Shown: positions 26,655-39,442 of the stretch, piece after piece
Numbering within the stretch: position 1 is the stretch's first letter
How the letters are laid out: each line of letters begins with the position of its first letter
DNA from: CAXMST01 sp963790085
Lineage (GTDB): Bacteria > Actinomycetota > Thermoleophilia > Solirubrobacterales > 70-9
Direction of reading: 5' to 3'
NCBI GenBank assembly: GCA_963790085.1
Contig: CAWBNH010000008.1
Coordinates: forward strand, 62,001-126,000
Length of the DNA stretch: 64,000 nt
Notes under the pieces: model-generated
Databases searched by the model: none
What the model was told of the DNA's origin: nothing
Seen by the model: only the letters and a program-made list of their open reading frames with translations
Position numbers and translations under genes: made by a program

Positions 26655-26957
26655 GGGCCGTCGCCCTCCGGGGTGAGCCCGGCCTGGCGGGGGAGGAACC
26701 CCCACCGGGGCCGGCGTGGTCTTTGAAAACTGAGCAGCGCATGCATTCCGGGCACCTAGCCCGGATGCATTGAAGTCTGACCCGATCTCCCTCGCCAGCG
26801 GGGGCGGTCGGGCAACAAACATGACCCGTCATGTCGGTCGCCGCATTGTGTAAGCGGCGGCCATCGGTCATAGCCAGACATGACAACTCTCAGTTAGACA
26901 GAGGAACCTCGTTCCCCCTGACCCGGGGGCCGGGGATTGAAACCCCTCGAGTCACTT
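26655..26957 (+). other. rRNA operon leader with processing/antitermination elements
   Basis: No gene. CTTTGAAAACTGAGCAG (from 26721) resembles the conserved pre-16S leader segment of Gram-positive rrn operons. Hairpins are visible at 26741-26770 (ATGCAT-CCGGG arms with one bulge) and at 26818-26833 (ACATGA/TCATGT). A second copy of ACATGAC near 26877 could pair long-range in the RNase III processing stem. Confidence 0.6.
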
Positions 26958-28503
<1,546 letters not shown>

Positions 28504-28787
28504 CTAGGGAGCTCTATCAAGAGGCTCGAGGCACCTAGTCAAACCGCCCCGAGACTCAGAGTCCGCCGTCCAGCGGGTATCGCAGGACGGCGTTCCCGAA
28601 ACGTCGACCGGACTTCAGATGCGCCGGCACGCCTGGTGCGTTCCGGCAGTCGCGCTGCTCAGTTCTCAGGGACCACGAGCGGGAATCCCCCGCCGTTCGT
28701 CCTCGGTGACGCTTGAAAACTGCACAAAGGCCAATGATGGGTAATAGCCCCGCGGGCGATCTTATGCAAGCCGCCTGCGGGCTCACC
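28504..28787 (+). other. 16S-23S internal transcribed spacer without tRNA genes
   Basis: 284 bp. I find no cloverleaf, no T-loop GGTTCGAATCC-type motif and no CCA-proximal acceptor, so tRNA-Ile and tRNA-Ala are absent, as in many actinobacteria. A CTTGAAAACTGCACAAAGGCC stretch near 28711 mirrors the pre-16S element and may be a second processing or antitermination box. Confidence 0.7.
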
Positions 28788-31788
<3,001 letters not shown>

Positions 31789-31898
31789 TATTTTTGCTAT
31801 TACGCGCATTGGCCTGCGTGCAGTTTTCAAGCCTCGCCGGGGTCGGCGAGGCCTCCCACGCGCCGTTCGGCCGATGGGAGCCTTCGTGGTCCCACCGC
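31789..31898 (+). other. 23S-5S spacer
   Basis: No gene. It contains TTATTTTTGC, a CAGTTTTCAAGCCT element echoing the leader and spacer boxes, and a stable stem (GCCTCGCC/GGCGAGGC, 31831-31852) likely used in processing. Confidence 0.55.
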
Positions 31899-32015
31899 TT
31901 TGGTGGCAATAGCGAGGGGGATACACCTCTTCCCATTCCGAACAGAGTCGTTAAGCCCCTCAGCGCCGATGGTACTTGGTGGGAAACCGCCTGGGAGAGT
32001 AGGTCGCCGCCAGTC
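31899..32015 (+). rRNA. rrf: 5S ribosomal RNA
   Basis: About 117 nt. The conserved CCCATTCCGAACAGAG, GCGCCGATGGTACTTGG and GGGAGAGTAGGTCGCCGCC segments are present, and the ends pair (GGTGGC with GCCGCC). End positions are within a few bases. Confidence 0.95.
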
Positions 32016-32020
32016 TTAGA

Positions 32021-32057
32021 TGAGCCGCCCGGTGGGATCGGGCGGCTCAGTGCTTTT
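32021..32057 (+). terminator. Intrinsic terminator of the rRNA operon
   Basis: A perfect 10-bp stem (TGAGCCGCCC / GGGCGGCTCA) with a 9-nt loop, followed by GTGCTTTT, immediately after 5S rRNA. Confidence 0.9.
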
Positions 32058-32129
32058 CTGGCCGGTGCGGCCGAAGGTGCGGGGGGACTGCCTCCGCGCA
32101 GACGACGGCAGGCAACGGCGCCGACCTGC

Positions 32130-32804
32130 CTATCCCTGCGGGAGCAGGCCGTCGAGGCCCTCGGGGAGGGCGTTCCGGAGGTCCTCGGGCAACAGCTCGT
32201 CCACGCCTTCGGGGAGCAGCCCCTGGAGGTCCTCGGGCGCCAGTCCCTCGAGATCCCTGCCGAGATCACGAAGCGCGTCCAGGGCCTGCTGGCCGAGCCC
32301 GTCGATCGCCAGGCCCGCCTCCCCGACGGCGGTGATCAGATCGCCGAGCGTCGGGTCTCCGGGCAGCGAGCGGAAGAGGCTGATTGCAACGCCGACCGGC
32401 AGGCGCTCGGCGATCTCCCTGGCGGGCGTCGCCAGGGACCCCGGGAGCAGCCCATTCGCCTCCGCGTCGTCGACCGCTCTGATCAGGCCGGCTCTGATCG
32501 CCGCCTCGACCCGGGCCGCGTCGAGCTCGCGTTCAGCGGCGAACTCCGCCAGCGCCTGCTCATCCGCCAGGGCGGCGATCAGCTCCTCGCGCGTCACCTG
32601 CAGCTCGCACGCGGCGCCATCGAGGGCCGATAGAGCGATCCCCTCGAAGATCCCACGCTCGGCGAGGACGTCGATCGAGCGCTCCTCACACGGATCGGCG
32701 ACGGCGAGGGGCTTGTATGAGGCGCCCCCCGCGAGCAGGTAGGCGAAGATCACGCCGAGCGAGGCTCCCACCGCAACATAGATCAGGAGCGAGCGCCGAT
32801 TCAT
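32130..32804 (-). CDS. Membrane-anchored hypothetical protein with C-terminal Leu-Pro-Glu repeats
   Basis: 224 residues. One N-terminal TM helix (LLIYVAVGASLGVIFAYLLAGG) anchors an extracytoplasmic alpha-helical domain with two Cys (DPCEER, AACELQ) that may form a disulfide. The last ~50 residues repeat a degenerate 10-12-mer: GLAPEDLQG, LLPEGVDE, LLPEDLRN, ALPEGLDG, LLPQG. No family is recognised. The start overlaps the MFS stop by 4 bp, so it is coupled to the transporter and may assist or regulate it. Confidence 0.75.
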   Translation of the reverse strand: MNRRSLLIYVAVGASLGVIFAYLLAGGASYKPLAVADPCEERSIDVLAERGIFEGIALSALDGAACELQVTREELIAALADEQALAEFAAERELDAARVEAAIRAGLIRAVDDAEANGLLPGSLATPAREIAERLPVGVAISLFRSLPGDPTLGDLITAVGEAGLAIDGLGQQALDALRDLGRDLEGLAPEDLQGLLPEGVDELLPEDLRNALPEGLDGLLPQG

Positions 32805-34141
32805 CGGTCACCCTCTCGGAGCAGCCGGATCGGGATCAATGCGAGCGCCGCGAGCAGCGCCGCCCCGAGGAAGGGCCAGCTGAACGCATGGGTCGCAGCG
32901 CGCTCGAGTTGATCGTCGATACCCGCCTCCAGGGCGGCCAATGCTCCCTGCTCATCCTCGCTCGCGCCGACCTCGGCAAAGGCCGGCCGGAGGTCGGGGA
33001 GGGTCCCGTCAGCGTCGTCGATCGCCCCGGCAACCCGGGCGCCGGTCTCGATCTTGGTCTGGACGGAGAGCGGCGCGTCGAGCAGCAGCGCGCTGGAGGC
33101 GTCGCGCCCGGCGTCGTGCTGGGAGCTGATCTGGACGCTGAGCAGCGGGGTGAGGAGCAGGATTCCGACGACGATTCCGCCGTGGCGCGCGGCGAGCGTC
33201 TCCGCGGCGCGGAGGCCCTCGGGGTCTCGAGCGCCAAGCGCGGCTACCGTCAGGGCAGGGATCGCGAGCGCCAGCCCGGCGCCGATCAAGAGCTGCGGGG
33301 CGATCGTCAGGTCGGCCGACGCCCCCGGGATCAGGCCGAGGGCGGCAAGCCCCCCCGCGATCGCGATCGCGCCCGCAATCGCCGGAGAACCGAGGTCGAG
33401 GTCGCCGATCGGGATCCGCGAGGCCGCCACCGCCGCGACCGGCATCACGCTGACGACCAGGGCGGCGGCCAGCGGCGACAGGCCCCAGCCCTCGGTGAGC
33501 AGCACGACGAGCAGGAAGAGCGCCGCCGTGAGCCCTGCGGAGAGCAGGCCGAGCGCCACCTCCGGGCGCCGGTCGGGCTGCCCCTGCGGCCCGGTCTCGG
33601 CCGGCCGCTCCGGCCGCCGCGCCGCGAGGGCCAGCGCCGCCAGCGGCACCTGCAAGATGAAGATCGACTGCCAGCTGAACGCCTCGGTGAGAACGCCGCC
33701 CACCGCCGGGCCGAGGACCAGCCCCGCCGTCCCCGCCGCGGCCCAGGTCCCGGCGGCGGCGCGATGGGAACCGCGCGATCGAGCGAGGAGCTCGATCGCC
33801 CCGGCGAGGACCGCAGCGCCCCCGATTGCCTGCACGCAGCGGGCTGCGATCAGGGTCGCGATCGAACCGGAGAGGGCACAGGCCAAAGACGCCGCCGCGA
33901 ACAGGAGCAGCCCGCCGCCCCAGACCCGCTCCGGCCGCCGCCGCGCGAGGCCGGCGGCGGGAATGATCAGCGCCGCGAGGAAGATGTTGTAGGCGGTCAG
34001 CACCCAGCTGACCCCGAACACGCTCGTGTCGTACTCGCGAAGGACCTCGGGCAGCGCCAGGGTGACGATCGAGGAGTCGGCCAGCACGACGCCGACGCTC
34101 AGCGCCCAGGCGCCCGTTCTGATCGTGCCGCTGCTGCTCAT
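32801..34141 (-). CDS. MFS transporter (DHA2-like drug/efflux family)
   Basis: 446 residues with about 12 or more hydrophobic helices. The MFS features are VVLADSSIVTLALPEVLREYD in TM1, SWVLTAYNIFLAALIIPAAGLARR (motif A region), and GTAGLVLGPAVGGVLTEAFSWQSIF (motif C, typical of antiporters). It likely exports drugs or metabolites by proton antiport. A soluble extracytoplasmic stretch (about 345-415) precedes the last helix, which is unusual. ATG 34141 is used; the 39 upstream in-frame residues are not conserved-looking. Confidence 0.87.
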   Translation of the reverse strand: MSSSGTIRTGAWALSVGVVLADSSIVTLALPEVLREYDTSVFGVSWVLTAYNIFLAALIIPAAGLARRRPERVWGGGLLLFAAASLACALSGSIATLIAARCVQAIGGAAVLAGAIELLARSRGSHRAAAGTWAAAGTAGLVLGPAVGGVLTEAFSWQSIFILQVPLAALALAARRPERPAETGPQGQPDRRPEVALGLLSAGLTAALFLLVVLLTEGWGLSPLAAALVVSVMPVAAVAASRIPIGDLDLGSPAIAGAIAIAGGLAALGLIPGASADLTIAPQLLIGAGLALAIPALTVAALGARDPEGLRAAETLAARHGGIVVGILLLTPLLSVQISSQHDAGRDASSALLLDAPLSVQTKIETGARVAGAIDDADGTLPDLRPAFAEVGASEDEQGALAALEAGIDDQLERAATHAFSWPFLGAALLAALALIPIRLLREGDR

Positions 34142-34222
34142 CGACGGTCCCGCCCGGGAATCCTCCCAGGCCCGCGGGCTCGGTGGCCGGCAGGCCGAGC
34201 TCGGCCGATCTCCCGCCACCTC

Positions 34223-34228
34223 TAGGAT
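34223..34228 (+). promoter_or_regulatory. Putative -10 hexamer of the M28 peptidase gene
   Basis: TAGGAT is 9 nt before GTG 34238; there is no Shine-Dalgarno. Confidence 0.4.
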
Positions 34229-34237
34229 CAGGGCATC

Positions 34238-35431
34238 GTGAAGCGGGTGGCCGATCACCAGAGTGCCGGGGGCGCACTCGACAAGGCGATGTCGGTGATC
34301 GATCTGCTGGCCAACGAGGTCGGTCCGCGCCGACCGACCGACCGCGGAGAGCGACTCGCCGCGGCGCTGATGCGCAGGCGACTGCTCGAGGACGGGATCG
34401 ACGCGAGGATCGAGCCGTTCCGTGGCTACGCCAGCTTCGGCTACCCCTACGGACTGATCCAGGCGGCGGCGCTGCTGCCGTCGCTGCTGCCGCCTCGTCG
34501 CCGCGTCCTGCGCTCGCTCGTCGCGGCCGTCGCGGGGGCCGCCCTCGCGAGCGAGGGGAGCCTCAGGACGCCCGTGCTCTCACGCATGCTGAGCCGCAGG
34601 CCGAGTGCCAACCTCGTCGCGGCGATCGAGCCCGCCGATCCGCAGCGAATCGAGCGCACCCTCTGCCTGATGTGTCATCTCGACAGCTCCCGTTCCGGGC
34701 TGATGTTCCACCCCGACTTCGCCCTCCTCCTCGGCCGCTGGATCGCACTGCAGAGCCTCGCCGGGGCGGCCCAGGCGCTGGGCGAGCCGATCCTCGGGGG
34801 CAGTCGGCGCGGTCGCCGGGCGCTGCTTGCGATCCGGTCCGTGAGCGCGCTCGGGCTGGCCATGCTGCTCGAGCGTGAGCTACGGGGCGAGGATGTGCCG
34901 GGCGCGAACGACAATGCCTCAGGATGCGCGGTCGCCGCCGTGCTCGCCGGGGAGGTCGCCGCGAGCCCGCTCGCCTCGACCCGGCTCGTCGTGCTGATGA
35001 CCGGGTGCGAGGAGGCGGGGACACTCGGCGCGCAGGCGTTTCTCGCCGAGCACGAGACCCGCGACTGGCTGTTTCTCAACTTCGACAACGTCGGCGGCCC
35101 GGGCCCGATCAAGTTCCTGCGCCGGGAGGGAGTGCTCGCGAAGTGGCGAGCCGACGAGGGCCTGATCAGCGCCGCGCAGCAGGTCGCCGACGCCGACCCC
35201 GAGCTCCGGCTGCAGCCGGAGGATGCGCCGGCGGGACTCACCTACGACACGAGCCCGGTCCTGGCCGCCGGTGGTCGCGGTCTGACCCTCTCGGTCCAGG
35301 ACGGCTTCATCCCGAACCTGCACTGGCCGACCGACACCTACGAGAACGTCGACCGCGACGGCGTCGACCGGACGATCCGCGCTGGCAGGCAGATGATCGC
35401 CGCCGTCGATGCGGGGCTTGCCGACCGCTGA
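34238..35431 (+). CDS. M28-family zinc peptidase-like membrane protein
   Basis: 397 residues. The M28 ligands are in order: His in CHLDSSRSG (about 148), the bridging Asp in GANDNASGCA (about 228), the catalytic/metal Glu pair in TGCEEAGTLGAQAF, Asp in LNFDNVGG, and the terminal His in LHWPTDTYENVD. Two hydrophobic segments (GLIQAAALLPSLLPP; SLVAAVAGAALASEG) lie N-terminal to the catalytic core and may anchor it. It is probably an aminopeptidase or similar di-zinc hydrolase. The GTG start is supported by the -10 spacing. Confidence 0.85.
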   Translation: MKRVADHQSAGGALDKAMSVIDLLANEVGPRRPTDRGERLAAALMRRRLLEDGIDARIEPFRGYASFGYPYGLIQAAALLPSLLPPRRRVLRSLVAAVAGAALASEGSLRTPVLSRMLSRRPSANLVAAIEPADPQRIERTLCLMCHLDSSRSGLMFHPDFALLLGRWIALQSLAGAAQALGEPILGGSRRGRRALLAIRSVSALGLAMLLERELRGEDVPGANDNASGCAVAAVLAGEVAASPLASTRLVVLMTGCEEAGTLGAQAFLAEHETRDWLFLNFDNVGGPGPIKFLRREGVLAKWRADEGLISAAQQVADADPELRLQPEDAPAGLTYDTSPVLAAGGRGLTLSVQDGFIPNLHWPTDTYENVDRDGVDRTIRAGRQMIAAVDAGLADR

Positions 35432-35445
35432 CAGCCGGGCGCCGC

Positions 35446-35661
35446 TCAGCCCGCCGGCTGAGCGCAGAGGCCGCGACCGCGAGCCGGTGGAAGGGCCTCC
35501 CGACGGCCGCTGGGACCGCCCCCCTCACAACCGGCACCGCGGGCGGAAGTCGTCACCTGATTGGCCTCCGCGAGGCCGTACTGGCCGAGCGTCAAGAAGT
35601 CGATGGCGAGGTCGACGCGGTCGGCGATGCGATTGATCATCTTCATCTCGGCTCCGTTCAT
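35446..35661 (-). CDS. Small hypothetical protein
   Basis: 71 residues from ATG 35661. The N-terminal MNGAEMKMINRIADRVDLAIDFLTLGQYG looks like a short amphipathic helix region; the rest is Gly/Arg/Ala-rich and may be disordered. Evidence for a real gene: it fills an otherwise empty 347-bp gap, and TAGCTT lies 10 nt upstream of the ATG as at other leaderless starts. GTG 35700 is an alternative start. Function unknown. Confidence 0.45.
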   Translation of the reverse strand: MNGAEMKMINRIADRVDLAIDFLTLGQYGLAEANQVTTSARGAGCEGGGPSGRREALPPARGRGLCAQPAG

Positions 35662-35671
35662 CTCGATCGGC

Positions 35672-35677
35672 AAGCTA
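35672..35677 (-). promoter_or_regulatory. Putative -10 hexamer of the small ORF
   Basis: TAGCTT on the minus strand, ending 10 nt before ATG 35661. Confidence 0.3.
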
Positions 35678-35700
35678 CGGGCGGCGTCGGACGTACACAC

Positions 35701-35727
35701 GTTCGCTGCAAGAGATCTTGCACGAAC
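35701..35727. repeat. Inverted repeat, operator-like
   Basis: The arms are GTTCG-(C)-TGCAAGA and TCTTGCA-CGAAC around a 2-bp centre, with a single bulged C; 12 paired positions. It lies about 24 bp upstream of the small ORF's putative -10, in the position of a regulator site. The outer GTTCG/CGAAC half-sites face outward, unlike the SOS box at 40656. Confidence 0.6.
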
Positions 35728-35778
35728 CCGCCGAGACGGCTTCGGCGAGCGCCCTGCCGCGGCGGAGCCGCGCCGAGC

Positions 35779-38700
35779 TCAGCGACCACGGCGTCCGAAG
35801 CTGTGCGCGGCGGGGAGCACGGCGCCGAGATCGGCGATCCGCCTTCCGGCCTCGCGGTCGGCGTGGGGCTCGATCGCGCGGACCTCTGCGAGCGGGAGAT
35901 CTGGCGGCTCGAGCTCCGAGAGCCGCTCGGCAATGACGTTGACGACCCCGTCGCGGCGCTCGAGGCGGCCGCTGATCGAGACGAACCCCGCGGTTCTGAC
36001 CAGCAGTCGGTGACGCTCGTAGACCGGCGGCAGGACGACCACGTTGGTCATCCCCAGCTCATCCTCGAGCAGCATGAAGACGACCCCGTTCGCGGTCGCC
36101 GGGCGCTGCCTCGCCACGGTCATCCCCGCGATCACGATCTCGGAGCCGTGCGCCGTCCGGGAGAGGTCGGCGCTGGTCAGCGTCCGCGGATCGAGCTCGG
36201 GCCGCAGCAGCGCGATCGGATGCACGGCCAGCGACATCCCGGTCGCTGCATAGTCCCCGGTGACCCGCTCCCAGAGGGACTGCTGCTCGAGTCCCGGAGC
36301 GTCGGGGAGCGGCAGGGGGAGCGGCAGCTGCTCGCCGCTGCCGGAGCGTCTCGCTCCCCGAGCCACCCCGAGCGACCACAGGTCCCGTCGCCGAGCTGAA
36401 CCCGAGGCGGGAAGCTCGCCGCCGAGCTCGCCGCAGGCATCCGCCCAGGCCAGCTTCTGGAGCCCGTCCCCGCTCGCCCCAGAGCGAGCTGCAAGGTCCG
36501 AGAGGTCCACATAGGGGCCGCCCTCGTCCCGGGCTCGAACAACGGCCTCCGCATCTTCGCGGGCCAGTCCGGCGACGTATCCAAGCCCGATTCGGACAGC
36601 CAGCGCATCGCTTTCGCCCTCACCGGCGGCGGACGGCTCCGTCCTGCAGAGCAGCTCGCTCCGGTTGACGTCGGGGCCGAGCACGGGGATGCCGCGCCGC
36701 TGCGCCTCGTGCGCGAGGGCGTCGGGCGGGTAGAAGCCCATCGGCTGCTCGTTCAGCAGTGCGCAGAGAAACTCCGATCCGTAGTGGACCCGGAGCCATG
36801 TCGACTGGTAGGCCAGCAGGCCGAAGGCGGCCGCGTGCGACTTCGGGAAGCCAAAGCCGGAGAAGCCCTTGATCTGCTCGTAGACGCGGCTCGCCACGCC
36901 GGGATCGACGCCCCTGGCGATCGCCCCCTCGATGAACCGCTCCCGGTAGGCATTCAGGGCCGCCTCCGAGCGCTTGCGACTCATCGCCCTTCGCAGGCCC
37001 TCGGCCTCACCGGCGCTGAACCCGGCGAGCGCCATCGCCACCTGGATCACCTGGTCCTGGAAGACGATCGCCCCCAGGGTGTCGGCGAGGATCGGTGCCA
37101 GCGATGGGTGCTCGTAGGGAATCTCGTAGCCGGGATCGGCGCGGAGGCGCTTCTTCCGGTCGAGGTAGGGATGCACGGCCCCGCCCTGGATCGGGCCGGG
37201 GCGAACGAGCGCAACCTGAACCGTCAGGTCCTCGATGCTCTCGGGCAACGAGCGGGGCAGCATCTGCATCTGCGCACGGCTCTCGATCTGGAAGACCCCG
37301 GTCGTCTCCGCTCTCTGTATCGCCCCGTATACGCGCTCGTCGTCGAGTGGGATCCGCGAGAGGTCGATCCGCTCGCCGCGGGCCCGGGCGATCTCGTCGA
37401 CGGTGCGCTCGACCGCGGACAGCATTCCGAGGCCGAGCAGATCGATCTTCAGAAACCCGGCATCGGCGCAGGAGTCCTTGTCCCACTGGACTATCCGCCG
37501 GCCCGCCATCGCCGCCGGCACGACTGGGCAGAGGTCGATCAGCGGCCTCGTCGACAGCACCATCCCGCCCGGATGCTGGGAGGCGTGGCGGGGCAGCCCC
37601 CTCGCCTCCCGCGCCAGCGCGGTCAGCGCCCGCCAGCGCTCAGAGCGGGCACGCCCCTCGCCGATCGCCTCGCCGATCTCGTCCTCGAGGTCGCCGGAGC
37701 CGTAGACGTCGACCGAGCGGGCCACCCGCTCGATCTCCCCCTGCGGCAGCCCCAGCGCCGCGCCGAGATCGCGGACGGCGCCGCGTGAGCGGTAGGTGGG
37801 GAAGGCGGCGACGAGCGCTGAGCGCTCGGCCCCGTAGCGTTCATGGATGCGTGGGATCAGCACCTCGCGCACGTCGCGCGGAAAGTCGAGGTCGATATCG
37901 GGGGCCTCGGTGATCTCATCGTTGAGGAACCGGCCGAGAAAGAGCCCCGCCTTGACCGGGTCCACGTGCGAGAGCCCGGTCAGGTAGCAGACGACCGAGC
38001 TGACCGACGATCCGCGACCCCGCCCGGGGGGCAGCAGGGCGCGGGCAGCCGAGGGTCCGCGGACCTCGGTCGCGACCTCGCGCGCCAGCTCGAGCAGGTC
38101 GCAATGAAGGAGGAAGAAGCCGGAGAGGTCGAGCTTGGCGATCACCCGCAACTCCTCCTCGAGGCGACGCTCCGCCTCGGCCAGCTCGGGCGTTCCCCGG
38201 TAGCGCTCGGCGAAGCGTGATCTACAGGCCTCGGCCAACTTGCGGTCCGCGTCGGGATCCTCGGAGCCCGGGTAGCGGTACCCGAGGTCGCGGGTGAGAT
38301 CGAACTCGACCCGCTCGGCGATCCGCAGGGTCTCGGCGACCGCCTCCGGATGCTCGCCGAAGCGCGCCGCCATCCGGCCCGGCCCGGTCAGAAAGCCGGC
38401 GCCGTTTCCGCGACGGATCGGCTCGGTCGACTCGAGCGTGCCGAGCAGACGGGTGGCCACGAGGGCGTCCTGCAGCGCCGCCCGGCGACGGTGGTGGTAG
38501 TGGACGTTGCCGGTCGCAACCGGGGCCACCCCCAGCACCTCGGCCAACTCCACGAGCCGCCGATTGCGGGTGCGATCGCCCCGCCAGAGGGGTCGCTGCA
38601 GCTCGACCCGGAAGCGTTCGCTGCCGAAGGCCCCGAGCAGGAGTCTGCCGAGCCGCTCCGCCGCTCCCCGCTCCCCGCGTCGCAGCCGGCCGCCGAGCGC

Positions 38701-39195
38701 GCCGTCACGGGCACAGCCGGAGAGACAGATGAGGCCGTCCGCGTGTCGCTCGAGCTCCGCAAACGGCAGGGCGGGGTGGAGCAGCTCGCCGCGGCCGGGA
38801 CAGGGCCCGCCTTCGCTGCCGATCCAGCCGCGGGTCTGGGCATGCGAGATCGTCAGCAGCCGGCAGAGGTTGCGATAGCCGCTCGCGTCCGCGGCCAGCA
38901 GGGTCAGGTGAAAGCAGCCGGGCGGGCAGTTGCCGCGGTGAGGGCCGGCGGGAAGGGGGGACCCAGGCGCGGCGACCGTGACCTCGGCGCCTGTGATCGG
39001 CTGCAGGCCGAAGCCGCGACACGCCTGAGCGAACTCCATCGACCCCCAGATCCCGTCGTGATCGGTGAGCGCGATCGCCTCATACCCGAGCGCGGCCGCG
39101 GCCGCGGCCAGCTCCTCCGGCAGCGACGCCCCGTCGAGAAACGAGAAGGCGGAGTGGGCATGCAGCTCCGCGTACTCAGGATGCGCGCTGCTCAA
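35779..39195 (-). CDS. dnaE2: Error-prone DNA polymerase III alpha subunit
   Basis: 1138 residues, C-family polymerase of the DnaE2/ImuC type used in damage-induced mutagenesis. It has a PHP domain at the N-terminus (YAELHAHSAFSFLDGAS; ALTDHDG), the palm with catalytic aspartates in APDIDLDFPRDVRE, GFPKSHAAAFGLLAYQSTWLR, and an OB domain near the C-terminus. QLPLPLPL resembles a sliding-clamp binding motif. The start must be TTG 39195, because PHP homology begins at residue 7 and GGAGG lies about 6 nt upstream. It overlaps the DUF6504 gene by 20 bp, making an operon with imuB under LexA-type control. Confidence 0.93.
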   Translation of the reverse strand: MSSAHPEYAELHAHSAFSFLDGASLPEELAAAAAALGYEAIALTDHDGIWGSMEFAQACRGFGLQPITGAEVTVAAPGSPLPAGPHRGNCPPGCFHLTLLAADASGYRNLCRLLTISHAQTRGWIGSEGGPCPGRGELLHPALPFAELERHADGLICLSGCARDGALGGRLRRGERGAAERLGRLLLGAFGSERFRVELQRPLWRGDRTRNRRLVELAEVLGVAPVATGNVHYHHRRRAALQDALVATRLLGTLESTEPIRRGNGAGFLTGPGRMAARFGEHPEAVAETLRIAERVEFDLTRDLGYRYPGSEDPDADRKLAEACRSRFAERYRGTPELAEAERRLEEELRVIAKLDLSGFFLLHCDLLELAREVATEVRGPSAARALLPPGRGRGSSVSSVVCYLTGLSHVDPVKAGLFLGRFLNDEITEAPDIDLDFPRDVREVLIPRIHERYGAERSALVAAFPTYRSRGAVRDLGAALGLPQGEIERVARSVDVYGSGDLEDEIGEAIGEGRARSERWRALTALAREARGLPRHASQHPGGMVLSTRPLIDLCPVVPAAMAGRRIVQWDKDSCADAGFLKIDLLGLGMLSAVERTVDEIARARGERIDLSRIPLDDERVYGAIQRAETTGVFQIESRAQMQMLPRSLPESIEDLTVQVALVRPGPIQGGAVHPYLDRKKRLRADPGYEIPYEHPSLAPILADTLGAIVFQDQVIQVAMALAGFSAGEAEGLRRAMSRKRSEAALNAYRERFIEGAIARGVDPGVASRVYEQIKGFSGFGFPKSHAAAFGLLAYQSTWLRVHYGSEFLCALLNEQPMGFYPPDALAHEAQRRGIPVLGPDVNRSELLCRTEPSAAGEGESDALAVRIGLGYVAGLAREDAEAVVRARDEGGPYVDLSDLAARSGASGDGLQKLAWADACGELGGELPASGSARRRDLWSLGVARGARRSGSGEQLPLPLPLPDAPGLEQQSLWERVTGDYAATGMSLAVHPIALLRPELDPRTLTSADLSRTAHGSEIVIAGMTVARQRPATANGVVFMLLEDELGMTNVVVLPPVYERHRLLVRTAGFVSISGRLERRDGVVNVIAERLSELEPPDLPLAEVRAIEPHADREAGRRIADLGAVLPAAHSFGRRGR

Positions 39196-39442
39196 ACCAG
39201 CCTCCGTCGACCAGGTCCCGGAAGACCGTCAGGCAGCGACCGCCCTCGAGGACGAGCTCGAAGTAGTGACGGCGCAGAGGGGCACGGGTCCACCAACGGT
39301 CCTCGACCAGCCACTCCTCCCGGATCGCCTCGACCCGACGGCGCCGATGCCCGACGGCGGTGGGGGTGCCCTTGCGGGCAATGACCTCGACCGCCCTGGG
39401 CCGGTACAGCGCAAAGCCCGACGGCGGGGGCGGGGCGTTCAC
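39176..39442 (-). CDS. DUF6504-like small protein of the imuB-dnaE2 cassette
   Basis: 88 residues, GTG start overlapping the imuB stop (GTGA). RRVEAIREEWLVEDRWWT followed by RRHYFELVLEGGRCLTVFRDLVDGGWF resembles the DUF6504 family seen next to, or fused with, actinobacterial ImuB proteins. It probably acts as an adaptor or part of the ImuB C-terminus. Assignment is from memory of the family motif. Confidence 0.7.
   Translation of the reverse strand: MNAPPPPSGFALYRPRAVEVIARKGTPTAVGHRRRRVEAIREEWLVEDRWWTRAPLRRHYFELVLEGGRCLTVFRDLVDGGWFEQRAS

Noticed and set aside
28504..28787. Spacer tRNA-Ile/tRNA-Ala genes
   Set aside because: No D-, anticodon- or T-arm could be found in the spacer.
35701..35727. 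Second SOS box
   Set aside because: GTTCG and CGAAC face outward and are 17 bp apart; this does not match CGAAC-N4-GTTCG.
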